The translations under genes and the position numbers were made by a program. A DNA stretch of 64,000 nt from Algoriphagus zhangzhouensis (GTDB lineage: Bacteria; Bacteroidota; Bacteroidia; Cytophagales; Cyclobacteriaceae), in assembly GCF_900148515.1 (NCBI RefSeq), contig NZ_FRXN01000002.1, positions 1 to 64,000 of the forward strand, in the 5' to 3' direction. Within the stretch, counting starts at the first letter, position 1, and each line of letters begins with the position of its first letter. Shown here in pieces: positions 27,041 through 35,017 of the stretch. The notes under the pieces were generated by a model, which saw only the letters and a program-made list of their open reading frames with translations, was not told the DNA's origin and made no database searches.

Positions 27041-27070
27041 AACACTCGCTGCGTCGTTTCAGCGAGTGTT
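27041..27070 (+). terminator. strong terminator
   Basis: AACACTCGCTG and CAGCGAGTGTT form an 11-bp stem with an 8-nt loop, followed by TTTTTTT. Confidence 0.9.
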
Positions 27071-27196
27071 TTTTTTTGTTACATGCTATTTGCTAAACCC
27101 TCTCCCGCAAAGGAGCAAAGAAAATAAGACTTGTTTCAAAGGTTATTGACAACCCTTTCTATATAATAGGTTAGCTTAGACTCTATGAAATTGATG

Positions 27197-27229
27197 TTTC
27201 TCACAGCGTCGCTGTGACGCCGCGAGAAA
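27197..27229. repeat. nested inverted repeat downstream of the M24 peptidase gene
   Basis: TTTCTC (27197-27202) and GAGAAA (27224-27229) enclose a perfect 7-bp palindrome CACAGCG-T-CGCTGTG (27202-27216); an alternative stem GCGTC/GACGC is also possible. It is more G/C-rich than its surroundings and lies 10 nt past the peptidase stop codon (minus strand). It has no long T run, so it may be a mobile intergenic repeat rather than a terminator. Confidence 0.4.
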
Positions 27230-27238
27230 TACTAAATC

Positions 27239-28837
27239 TTAATGAATTTCAGGCAGAACCCAGTTTTCAAGAACACTAGGTATCTTCATCATTGCCTCGA
27301 TATCAGCCACCTTTCTTGGAGCGTCCCCAGAAAGATTCACTGGATCTTTGGAAGTAATCAAGATATCATCTTCAATTCTTACCGCAATTCCCCACCATTT
27401 TGGATCACAATCGCTTCCCTCTGGGATATAGATTCCTGGCTCGACAGTAATTACAACACCTTCTTTCAGTGCTCCTCTTGTTCCTCTATCATGAACATCA
27501 AGACCTAGATGATGACTTGGGCCATGAGGATAGTAACTATGTCTTTGTCCTTCTTTGATTATACCTAATTCCACCAAACCTTCATCGATAATCTTTCTTG
27601 TAATTTGAGAGATTTCAGAAAACTCAGTTCCTGGCTTACATAGAGCAATTCCAGCATCCTGTGCTTTTAAAACCAATTCATAGATCACTTTTTCCTCAGA
27701 GTTAAATTGGCCTGATACAGGAATAGTTCGAGTGACATCAGCTGTATAGCCTCTCCATTCAGCGCCCAAATCCATTAATAAAAGTCGGTCATTTACATGC
27801 TTCATGTCATTCTCAATGTAATGAAGGATACATCCATTATTTCCTCCACCAACAATCGATGGGTATCCTAAATCTTCCGCACCATATCTTTTGTAGATAA
27901 ACTCGTGAATCCCCTGAATTTCTCTTTCAGACATCCCAACTTTGGCAGCCTTCATCACTTCTATCTGACCGATTGCTGAAATTTTAGCCGCAGAGGCAAG
28001 AAGTGCAATTTCTTCTTCAGTTTTCACCTCACGTAAAACATCCATCATTTTATCCAAAGAAAAAATATCAGTTTTGGACTCAGGCATTTGATCTTTCACC
28101 TGCATTCTTTTTTCAGGTGAATCCGCGACAAGGAAATCCTTGATAATTGGATCGTTTGCAATCTCAGGATTTCTGTCTGTAAAGCGAGAAATCATTTGTG
28201 CTACATTTTCTGAATTGGCCGCATCGGTAGCTCGGATCATATCATAAAGCTGCATCTGAGTGTCTGATACCTCCATTGGATACCCTGAAGCTTTCTTGAA
28301 TTTCTTCACCATGTTTTTCAATGGAGCATTGCTGCTACTGCTCTCGATGTCTGCACCCAAGTTGAAGGAAAGCACCTTTTCAAAATCTGAAAAATTCACA
28401 GATGGTTCTTTACCGAAATCATCATAAACGTAGGCCAGATCAAATCCAAGCTTTTCTTTAACACCATCAGTCCCCAATCTCTTCCCGTTCCACATTTCAG
28501 ATCTTGGGTCGCGAGGCTGGACATAGATAATTTCATCTGTCTCCACTCCATCAATCATCCTTTTTTCAGAAAAAATAATTAAGGCCGCATTGGGTTCTCT
28601 CAATCCAGTCAAGTAGTAAAAATCAGTGTCTGGATGATAAATATAATCCACATCGTTGGTTCTGTTTTTCACGGGATTATTGAACAATACTGCCACAGAA
28701 TTAGGCGGCATCATCTCCCGAATAGCATCTCTTCTCTTTCTGTGCCAATCCGCAGAAAGGCCATCCTCAAAGTAAGATTGAGCAAATGCACTTTGCAAAA
28801 CGCAAAACAATAGGGATAAAATGGTTAGCTTTTTCAT
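27239..28837 (-). CDS. secreted aminopeptidase P family protein (M24, Xaa-Pro aminopeptidase)
   Basis: A 532-residue protein with a signal peptide (SLLFCVLQSAFAQS), an AMP_N domain (about 30-190, with NNPVKNRTNDVDYIYHPDTDFYYLTG) and an M24 pita-bread catalytic domain (about 280-515). Metal ligands are recognisable: Asp in LLMDLGAEWRGYTADVTRT, His in YYPHGPSHHLGLDVHD, and Glu residues in VVITVEPGIYIP and VRIEDDILIT. It removes the first residue from peptides with Pro in position two, and the signal peptide places it in the periplasm. Typical for Bacteroidota. Confidence 0.94.
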   Translation of the reverse strand: MKKLTILSLLFCVLQSAFAQSYFEDGLSADWHRKRRDAIREMMPPNSVAVLFNNPVKNRTNDVDYIYHPDTDFYYLTGLREPNAALIIFSEKRMIDGVETDEIIYVQPRDPRSEMWNGKRLGTDGVKEKLGFDLAYVYDDFGKEPSVNFSDFEKVLSFNLGADIESSSSNAPLKNMVKKFKKASGYPMEVSDTQMQLYDMIRATDAANSENVAQMISRFTDRNPEIANDPIIKDFLVADSPEKRMQVKDQMPESKTDIFSLDKMMDVLREVKTEEEIALLASAAKISAIGQIEVMKAAKVGMSEREIQGIHEFIYKRYGAEDLGYPSIVGGGNNGCILHYIENDMKHVNDRLLLMDLGAEWRGYTADVTRTIPVSGQFNSEEKVIYELVLKAQDAGIALCKPGTEFSEISQITRKIIDEGLVELGIIKEGQRHSYYPHGPSHHLGLDVHDRGTRGALKEGVVITVEPGIYIPEGSDCDPKWWGIAVRIEDDILITSKDPVNLSGDAPRKVADIEAMMKIPSVLENWVLPEIH

Positions 28838-28918
28838 TTTAGGTAATTTTTCTAAACCCCAAGATCAACTCTTTGGCCCATTTAACAAAGTCTTAATCCA
28901 TCAATAGTATCATATCCT

Positions 28919-28926
28919 TATCTTTG
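28919..28926 (+). promoter_or_regulatory. -7 element upstream of pafA-like gene
   Basis: TATCTTTG 20 nt before the start codon matches TAnnTTTG; no clear TTTG box is seen 19-21 nt upstream, so the promoter is only half supported. Confidence 0.4.
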
Positions 28927-28946
28927 GAGCCTAAACATTTCATGTA

Positions 28947-30575
28947 ATGAAGAAAATTTCTCTACTCCTATTACTTTCCATTTTTATGGGAACAGGGGTG
29001 TCCGCTCAGGAAACCGCTGAAAAACCTAAGCTAGTTGTTGGAATCATCGTCGATCAGATGAGGCAAGAGTACCTCTACAGGTTTGCTGACAGGTATTCTG
29101 ACGGCGGATTCAAAAGGCTGATTGGAGAAGGATTTATGATGAAAAACGGGCATTATAATTACATCCCTACCTATACCGGGCCAGGCCACGCTTCTGTATA
29201 TACGGGAACAACCCCCGCCACTCATGGTATCATCGGCAACAACTGGTATGTAAGAAGTCTTGATAAGTCAATTTATTGCGCTGAAGACAGCACTGTTTAC
29301 AACATAGGAGGAACTCCAGCTTCTGGACAGATATCACCAAGAAACCTATTGACTACAACCATCACAGATGAGTTGAGATTTTCTACGAATAAAAGGTCAA
29401 AAGTCGTTGGGCTAGCGATAAAAGATCGTGGCGCAAGTTTACCTGCGGGTCACCTAGGTGATGCTTATTGGTATGACAGCAACAATGGAGAGTTTATGAC
29501 TTCTTCTTACTACAAAGAGGATCTTCCTGCATGGGTCAAAGATTTCAATGGTCAAAAAAATCCAGATAAATACCTCTCCCAAACTTGGGAAACCCTTTAT
29601 TCAATTGATACTTATATCAACAGTATCGATGACAACAATGACTTCGAAGCTCCATTCATAGGAAAAGACACCCCAACATTCCCTTATGATTTAAAGGAAT
29701 TGAGAGAGAATAATGGTGGATATGGATTGATAGCCTCCACACCTTTTGGAAATCAATTGACTTTGGATTTTGCTTTAGCAGCTTTGGAAGGAGAAAAACT
29801 AGGTGAAAGTGATGTCACTGATTTCCTTGCTGTCAGCTTTTCTTCCACAGATTATGTTGGCCATAGGTTTGGGCCGACTTCCAAAGAATTGGAGGACATC
29901 TATTTGAGATTGGACTTACAAATTGAAAGCCTTTTGAATCACTTGGATGAAAAATTAGGAGAAGGAAACTATGTGGTATTCCTTTCTGCGGACCATGGCG
30001 TTGCAGATGTGGCCACATATATGGAAAGCCAAAATGTACCAGCTGGCAACTTGAATGTTGGCTATGTAGTAAGTCAGGTGAAAGGCTATATGAATACCGT
30101 TTATGGAGAAGGTGACTGGGTATTGAATGCTTCCAATGAGCAAATCTTCCTAAACCATAAATTAATCAGAGACAACAAATTGAATTTGGCTGATATCGAA
30201 GAGGAATTGGCAACTTTCCTTTTGAGATTCAGAGGAATCAAAGAGGTGTACACCGCCCATACTTTGAAAACAAATTCCTTTACCGAATTAAGACCTCATC
30301 TTCTTCAGATGGGCTACAATCATAAGGCCTCGGGAGATATTTTGATCATTTTAGAACCTTCTTGGTTGACTGGTGGAGCTAGAGGTACTTCTCATGGAAC
30401 CGGTTTCTCCTATGACACCAATGTCCCTATTTTATTCTATGGATGGAATATTCCACATGGAAGTTCAACTCGCTATGCGACTATTACAGACATCGCTCCG
30501 ACCCTTTCCATGCTTCTTGAAATTAGACTTCCAAACGGCGCCACAGGCCAACCGATTCAGGAAATCGTTCATTGA
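28947..30575 (+). CDS. pafA: PafA-type alkaline phosphatase
   Basis: A 542-residue secreted enzyme (signal LLLLLSIFMGTGVSAQ). It matches PafA of Elizabethkingia/Chryseobacterium: metal ligand Asp36 in IIVDQMR, nucleophile Thr77 in PTYTGPGHASVYTG, Asn98 in GIIGNNWYV and the Lys-Asp-Arg pair at 159-161 in LAIKDRGASLPAGH that replaces the Arg166 of E. coli PhoA; the C-terminal metal site is in SADHGVADVA and GTSHGTGFSYDT. PafA hydrolyses phosphate mono- and diesters broadly and supplies phosphate from organic sources. In other species it is largely phosphate-independent; regulation here was not determined. Confidence 0.92.
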   Translation: MKKISLLLLLSIFMGTGVSAQETAEKPKLVVGIIVDQMRQEYLYRFADRYSDGGFKRLIGEGFMMKNGHYNYIPTYTGPGHASVYTGTTPATHGIIGNNWYVRSLDKSIYCAEDSTVYNIGGTPASGQISPRNLLTTTITDELRFSTNKRSKVVGLAIKDRGASLPAGHLGDAYWYDSNNGEFMTSSYYKEDLPAWVKDFNGQKNPDKYLSQTWETLYSIDTYINSIDDNNDFEAPFIGKDTPTFPYDLKELRENNGGYGLIASTPFGNQLTLDFALAALEGEKLGESDVTDFLAVSFSSTDYVGHRFGPTSKELEDIYLRLDLQIESLLNHLDEKLGEGNYVVFLSADHGVADVATYMESQNVPAGNLNVGYVVSQVKGYMNTVYGEGDWVLNASNEQIFLNHKLIRDNKLNLADIEEELATFLLRFRGIKEVYTAHTLKTNSFTELRPHLLQMGYNHKASGDILIILEPSWLTGGARGTSHGTGFSYDTNVPILFYGWNIPHGSSTRYATITDIAPTLSMLLEIRLPNGATGQPIQEIVH

Positions 30576-30596
30576 TAAACAGCTATCAATAAGAAA

Positions 30597-30620
30597 AACC
30601 AGAATGAAATCATTCTGGTT
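30597..30620. terminator. bidirectional terminator
   Basis: AACCAGAATGA and TCATTCTGGTT form an 11-bp stem between the convergent pafA and hmgA genes, flanked by A and T runs. Confidence 0.85.
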
Positions 30621-30644
30621 TTTTTATGTCCTTTCGGTATTTAT

Positions 30645-31811
30645 TTAATCTTCAGTCCAACTCATTGGGTAACCCTTATCCACAAATTCCAAAGCATCAG
30701 TAGTAATCTGCAAAGGTCTAAAGGTATCCAACATCACAGCGTATTCCTCTGTTGATTTTGCTCCGATTGATTTTTCAACTGTACCTGGGTGTGGCCCGTG
30801 AGGAAGTCCTCCCATATGAATAGTGAATGAACCTCGATCGATCCCTTTTCGACTCATAAACTCGCCTTCTGCATAATACAACACCTCATCCGAATCGATA
30901 TTACTATGATTGTATGGCGCTGGAATCGCTAAAGGATGATAATCAAACAAGCGAGGCACGAATGAACAAATCACAAAACCCCAAGCCTGAAAAGTCTGAT
31001 GAACTGGTGGCGGCTGATGGATTCTTCCCGTAATCGGTTCAAAATCATAAATCGACAAGGCGTAAGGATACAAATAGCCATCCCAACCCACGATATCCAA
31101 AGGGCTATGATCATAGGTATATTGATGCAACATTCCTTGTTTTTTGATCTGAACCAGATACTCTCCCTTTTCCTCTTCAATGTGCAATTCATGAGGCGGA
31201 CGAATATCTCTTTCGCAATAAGGAGAATGCTCCAATAACTGCCCTACTTCATTTCGATACCGTTTCACCGTTTCGATTGGACCATGAGATTCTATAATCA
31301 AAAGGCGCAAAGGACCTTCCTCATCAAATTCAAATCGGTATATAGTGGTTCTTGGGATCACTACATAATCTCCTTTTCCCACTTCAAGTTTCCCAAACTG
31401 AGAATAAAGAACACCTTTTCCATCATGAATGTAAATCAACTCATCCCCATCCGCATTTTTGAAATAAGAATCCATCTTCCTTTGCTTCGGAGCACAGATC
31501 CCCATCATTACATCATTGTTTTTCATCAACATTCTGCGAGCTGACAAATAATCCTCACCAGTAGTTTCTACTCCAGATGTTTTTAAATGAGTTTGGTTCA
31601 ATCCATGCTGATCAGCGACTTTCCAATCATAAGGAATTGGCTTACCAATGGAACGAACCGAGTTGGGATTATAAATGTGATAGAGATTTGAATAAATGCC
31701 AGAAAAGCCTTTGGAACTTACGAGCTCTTCCTTATAAAGGCTTCCGTCAGGCTGCCTGAACTGGGTATGCCTTTTAGGCGGAATCTTGCCTAACCTGTGA
31801 TAGTATGCCAT
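30645..31811 (-). CDS. hmgA: homogentisate 1,2-dioxygenase
   Basis: A 388-residue cupin enzyme that opens homogentisate to maleylacetoacetate in tyrosine and phenylalanine catabolism. The start MAYYHRLGKIPPKRHTQFRQPDGSLYKEEL is characteristic; iron-ligand His/Glu residues lie in VPRLFDYHPLAIPAPYNHSNIDSDEVLYYAEGEF and SFTIHMGGLPHGPHPGT. It is somewhat shorter than the ~430-residue proteobacterial and mammalian enzymes, as usual for the Bacteroidota form. It stands alone; no hpd or fumarylacetoacetase gene is adjacent. Confidence 0.92.
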   Translation of the reverse strand: MAYYHRLGKIPPKRHTQFRQPDGSLYKEELVSSKGFSGIYSNLYHIYNPNSVRSIGKPIPYDWKVADQHGLNQTHLKTSGVETTGEDYLSARRMLMKNNDVMMGICAPKQRKMDSYFKNADGDELIYIHDGKGVLYSQFGKLEVGKGDYVVIPRTTIYRFEFDEEGPLRLLIIESHGPIETVKRYRNEVGQLLEHSPYCERDIRPPHELHIEEEKGEYLVQIKKQGMLHQYTYDHSPLDIVGWDGYLYPYALSIYDFEPITGRIHQPPPVHQTFQAWGFVICSFVPRLFDYHPLAIPAPYNHSNIDSDEVLYYAEGEFMSRKGIDRGSFTIHMGGLPHGPHPGTVEKSIGAKSTEEYAVMLDTFRPLQITTDALEFVDKGYPMSWTED

Positions 31812-31967
31812 GATTAATTTGGGTTTATAGGAGCAATTTACAATTCTCCTTTTAGGGTAAAAAATAGGAACTTAAAAAGTCCCTTAAATCACTCGAACCC
31901 TTTTGTTCAAAAACATTTTCTTTTCGGAATAGATTAATCTAGCTTAAGATCACAATCCCAAAATACC

Positions 31968-32765
31968 ATGAAAAGACATTTAACCTTGCTAGCAATTCCT
32001 TGCCTTCTTTTCTCGATAGAGTCATTTTCCCAAAAACTCATCTGGTCAGATGAATTCGATACGAATGGACTTCCGGATCAAACCAAGTGGACTTATGATG
32101 TCGGGGATTCTGGATGGGGGAATAATGAACTTCAATTTTATACCGAAAAAGACTTAAAAAACGCCAGAGTTGAAAATGGAATTTTGATCATTGAAGCAAG
32201 AAAAGATGAGTCGAAGCCCGAAGGATATACTTCAGCAAGAATGCTTACTCGTGGAAAAGCCTCTTGGGAATATGGCTACTTTGAAATCAAAGCCAAATTA
32301 CCGGAAGGCATTGGAACTTGGCCTGCCATCTGGATGCTTCCAGAAGAAAATAAATATGGGGGCTGGCCCAAAAATGGAGAGATCGACATCATGGAACATG
32401 TCGGTTATGACCCTGGTACTGTTCATGGGACTGTTCATACAGAAGCTTTCAACCATGTCAAGGGAACTCAAAAAGGAAAGCAAATACAAGTCCCAAGCTT
32501 TCATGATGAATTCCATATTTATGCTATCCACTGGACAGAAAAGAAAATCGACTTTTATCTGGATGGTGAAAAGTACTTCACTTCTGAAAATACTGGAGGG
32601 GATTATCAAGAATGGCCCTTTGATCAACCATTCCATATGATCCTCAATATTGCTGTTGGTGGAAACTGGGGAGGGCAAAAAGGTGTGGATCCTGATATTT
32701 GGCCGCAAAAGATGGAAATAGACTATGTTAGGGTCTATGATGGCATTCCTTCTAAGGAAGACTAA
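31968..32765 (+). CDS. secreted GH16 family beta-glucanase
   Basis: A 265-residue secreted protein (signal LLAIPCLLFSIESFSQ) consisting of one GH16 jelly-roll domain. Catalytic nucleophile and acid/base are Glu138 and Glu143 in GEIDIMEHVG, the beta-bulge version of the motif seen in laminarinases and related 1,3-beta-glucanases; SWEYGYFEIKAKLPEGIGTWPAIWML and FHIYAIHWTEKKIDFYLDG are conserved GH16 segments. It hydrolyses beta-1,3- or mixed beta-glucans, probably algal laminarin, though specificity is inference. It sits at the edge of the sugar-oxidation cluster and could supply glucosides to it. Confidence 0.93.
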   Translation: MKRHLTLLAIPCLLFSIESFSQKLIWSDEFDTNGLPDQTKWTYDVGDSGWGNNELQFYTEKDLKNARVENGILIIEARKDESKPEGYTSARMLTRGKASWEYGYFEIKAKLPEGIGTWPAIWMLPEENKYGGWPKNGEIDIMEHVGYDPGTVHGTVHTEAFNHVKGTQKGKQIQVPSFHDEFHIYAIHWTEKKIDFYLDGEKYFTSENTGGDYQEWPFDQPFHMILNIAVGGNWGGQKGVDPDIWPQKMEIDYVRVYDGIPSKED

Positions 32766-32837
32766 TTATCTTTGCCTTGGGAATCTCTGGAAGTTTTCCT
32801 ATACTAAGTAAAATAGCTTGTTAGTAATACTAATTAT

Positions 32838-33488
32838 ATGCCTGACACGAGACTGAGAAAGAAAAAAATTCGAGCCCTTTTGATTATCAGCGTATTGCTT
32901 TTGTTGATATATGCAAAAAACCTAATTGAGCGTCAATCATTTAGAAGCATCAGCTCCACTTTTACAGAGGTTTACAACGACCGACTGGTAGTCGTCGGCT
33001 ATATCTTTGAGATTTCAGAGAGTCTTTTTCAGATCCAAAAACTGGTAGATCACTGCAACTTGGATTATGATTATTCTAAAGTGCTAAATGAAATCCAAGG
33101 TCAAGAGGCAGCTATTTTGACCATCATAGAAGATTTCGAAAAAACGAAACTTACTCCAAAAGAGGAAGAATATCTGGGTGAGTTCAAGAAGATAATTGTA
33201 AACGACCTCAATATCAAATCCTACGATTTACTATACAGTGACTCGAATGGAGTGAATATCAATCAGGTCAAATTGTATGATCAAAAAATCTCTTTAGCGA
33301 GAAAAGACTTGGACAATCTCAACAACATTCAGCTGGAAGAAGGTGAAAAATTAATCAGCAAAGCCAAAGTCTTGATTAACAGATCTCAGATCTGGGCTCA
33401 ATTTGAAGTGGCTCTACTGATTATTTTGATTATCGTAATGTTCCTATTGGTATTCCGAAAATCAGAGGAAACCAAAGGAATGATTTAA
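32838..33488 (+). CDS. membrane protein with periplasmic four-helix-bundle sensor-like domain
   Basis: A 216-residue protein with a transmembrane helix at about 14-26 (ALLIISVLLLLIYA), a helical extracytoplasmic region (about 30-185, rich in charged heptad-like stretches such as EEGEKLISKAKVLINRS), and a second transmembrane helix (about 189-206, ALLIILIIVMFLLVF). This resembles the 4HB_MCP ligand-binding domain of chemoreceptors and histidine kinases, but only about 10 cytoplasmic residues follow and no HAMP, kinase or methyl-accepting domain is attached. It lies between GH16 and the keto-sugar cluster. Function unknown. Confidence 0.7.
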   Translation: MPDTRLRKKKIRALLIISVLLLLIYAKNLIERQSFRSISSTFTEVYNDRLVVVGYIFEISESLFQIQKLVDHCNLDYDYSKVLNEIQGQEAAILTIIEDFEKTKLTPKEEEYLGEFKKIIVNDLNIKSYDLLYSDSNGVNINQVKLYDQKISLARKDLDNLNNIQLEEGEKLISKAKVLINRSQIWAQFEVALLIILIIVMFLLVFRKSEETKGMI

Positions 33489-34390
33489 TATTCCAATTTG
33501 CTTAAGTAGGCTGCATTTTTCTCTGCTGCCTGCATTGGAGTTACTCCATCGAATTGTTCTTGCTCCACGATGTAATATTTCATTCCCAAAGATTGAGATT
33601 CCTTAATCAGCTTGGCGAATGGAATTTCTCCTTGGCCTAATAGTACGCCTCTTTCGTGAGGATTTTCAATCCCTGCTGCAGCATCCTTCACATGGCATAA
33701 ACGGAAACGATCTTTATACTTTTTCATGTACGCTTCTGGATCTACTCCTGCCACATACACCCAATAGATATCCATTTCGAAATCCACCAACGCAGGATCC
33801 GTATTATCCATCAATACATCTTGAGGCAATTGACCTTCTTGCTCCACGAAAGTATAGTCATGGTTATGGTAAGCGAACTTTAATCCGTAGCCTTTTAACG
33901 TCTCTCCGATTTGATTGAATTGCTCAGCAATTGCCTTGTATTTATCCAAAGAGTCTTGACCGCCAATCCAAGGACAGATCAAATATTTAATACCTACTTC
34001 TGCGGCCTGCTCTGCTTGAGCTTCTAGGTTTTTGAATACATCGCAGTGAGTAGCAACGAAGTCAACGCCAATCTCGGAATTCAAAGATTTAAATTCAGCA
34101 GTTTCCATTCCCCAAAGGATTCCTTTTCCTCCATCAAAACCTTCAAACTGCTTGTATCCATAAGAAGCCAATGCTCTCATAGTTTCTTGAGGATTTTCAG
34201 CCATTTGATCTTTTACAGAGTAAAGCTGAATCCCAAATGCTTTCAAGGTTTGAGCTACAGTCTCAGGATCTGTCATTAAAGTTTCGCCCTCTTTCTTAGC
34301 TGGCGAGCAAAACTGCATCGGCATCAAAGCAGCTCCAAGGCCCATCAAAGAGCCCATTTGGATAAATTTTCTTCTACTAGGTTTGTTCAT
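33485..34390 (-). CDS. Tat-exported sugar phosphate isomerase/epimerase-like TIM barrel
   Basis: Start chosen at MNKPSRRKFIQMG, which begins a Tat signal (SRRKFIQ) with hydrophobic stretch to about residue 30 and a Cys at the end (MQFC) that might be lipidated; an upstream in-frame ATG at 34411 lies inside a terminator-like hairpin. The 301-residue product has an AP-endonuclease-2/xylose-isomerase-like barrel (AYHNHDYTF, DFEMDIYWVYVAGVDPE, CHVKDAA, YYIVEQEQF metal-site segments). With GMC, small subunit and DUF1080 genes nearby it probably acts on a keto-sugar outside the inner membrane; the reaction is not known. It ends 4 nt within the end of the preceding convergent gene. Confidence 0.85.
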   Translation of the reverse strand: MNKPSRRKFIQMGSLMGLGAALMPMQFCSPAKKEGETLMTDPETVAQTLKAFGIQLYSVKDQMAENPQETMRALASYGYKQFEGFDGGKGILWGMETAEFKSLNSEIGVDFVATHCDVFKNLEAQAEQAAEVGIKYLICPWIGGQDSLDKYKAIAEQFNQIGETLKGYGLKFAYHNHDYTFVEQEGQLPQDVLMDNTDPALVDFEMDIYWVYVAGVDPEAYMKKYKDRFRLCHVKDAAAGIENPHERGVLLGQGEIPFAKLIKESQSLGMKYYIVEQEQFDGVTPMQAAEKNAAYLSKLEY

Positions 34391-34397
34391 AATCGAA

Positions 34398-34424
34398 AAA
34401 GCCTGCCCCATTGGAGCAGGCTTT
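34398..34424 (-). terminator. terminator-like hairpin directly upstream of a start codon
   Basis: On the minus strand AAAGCCTGC pairs with GCAGGCTTT (9 bp, 9-nt loop) and is followed by TTTTT; the start codon of the TIM-barrel gene (34390) begins only about 5 nt after the T run. It also follows the GMC small-subunit stop codon by 18 nt. It may end the upstream operon, reduce read-through, or fold over the translation start. Confidence 0.7.
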
Positions 34425-34441
34425 GTATTTATAGGTTAAAA

Positions 34442-34999
34442 TTATATTGCATAAGTCTTGTCACCTGGTTTCAAATCGATGCATCCATCGTATCTGCCTG
34501 GAACTTCTACATAATTCAAAGCTTGTGTAGCTCCGATTTCAGAAGTAAAGTAACCCAATACAGTCAAATCTCTCAACATATTTATGATGGCTGGCTCAGT
34601 TCTTCCAGAGCTCTTGAACTGTTCATAAAGTCCATTCAAGTAATCCAAACGAACTTCATGAGAAGCAGCTTCAAACTCCTCACCATTCTCCTGCTTGAAT
34701 TCCTTTCGGATTTTATTCAAACCATCCACAAATGTCTTTTGAGCATCGGCGTCATAAGTATCTTTCACCATCATTACCATAAAGGAACCAATACCCACCG
34801 CAGCTGCACCTGGAGTGTCAGTTTCCGGAATAATGGTATCTCCAAGCAAATCCATGAAAGCAATATCTTCAGGGCTGAAGTTCAATCCTTCGATTTGCTT
34901 ATCCGGAGCACAACCAGTTAGGATTGCTGTAGCACCTACCATGGTTCCTCCCATCATTAGGACGACGCTTTTCAATGCGTCTCTTCTATTCATAGTCAT
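34442..34999 (-). CDS. gluconate 2-dehydrogenase subunit 3 family protein (GMC small subunit)
   Basis: A 185-residue protein with a Tat signal (NRRDALKSVV) and lipobox (AILTGC, about Cys30), followed by the small helical domain of the gluconate-2-dehydrogenase subunit 3 family (FMDLLGDTIIPETDTPGAAAVGI; YFTSEIGATQALNYVEVPGRYDGC). In FAD-dependent sugar dehydrogenases this subunit carries the GMC flavoprotein through the Tat pathway as a passenger and stabilises it. The GMC gene lies 18 nt upstream and has no signal of its own, which fits. Membrane anchoring of the complex by the lipid is inferred. Confidence 0.92.
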   Translation of the reverse strand: MTMNRRDALKSVVLMMGGTMVGATAILTGCAPDKQIEGLNFSPEDIAFMDLLGDTIIPETDTPGAAAVGIGSFMVMMVKDTYDADAQKTFVDGLNKIRKEFKQENGEEFEAASHEVRLDYLNGLYEQFKSSGRTEPAIINMLRDLTVLGYFTSEIGATQALNYVEVPGRYDGCIDLKPGDKTYAI

Positions 35000-35017
35000 A
35001 GCTTTTTCTTTTTTAGA

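Noticed and set aside
34358..34921. 187-codon plus-strand open frame
   Set aside because: Antisense to the well-supported GMC small-subunit gene; the product shows no domain and the Tat/lipobox gene on the other strand explains the sequence.
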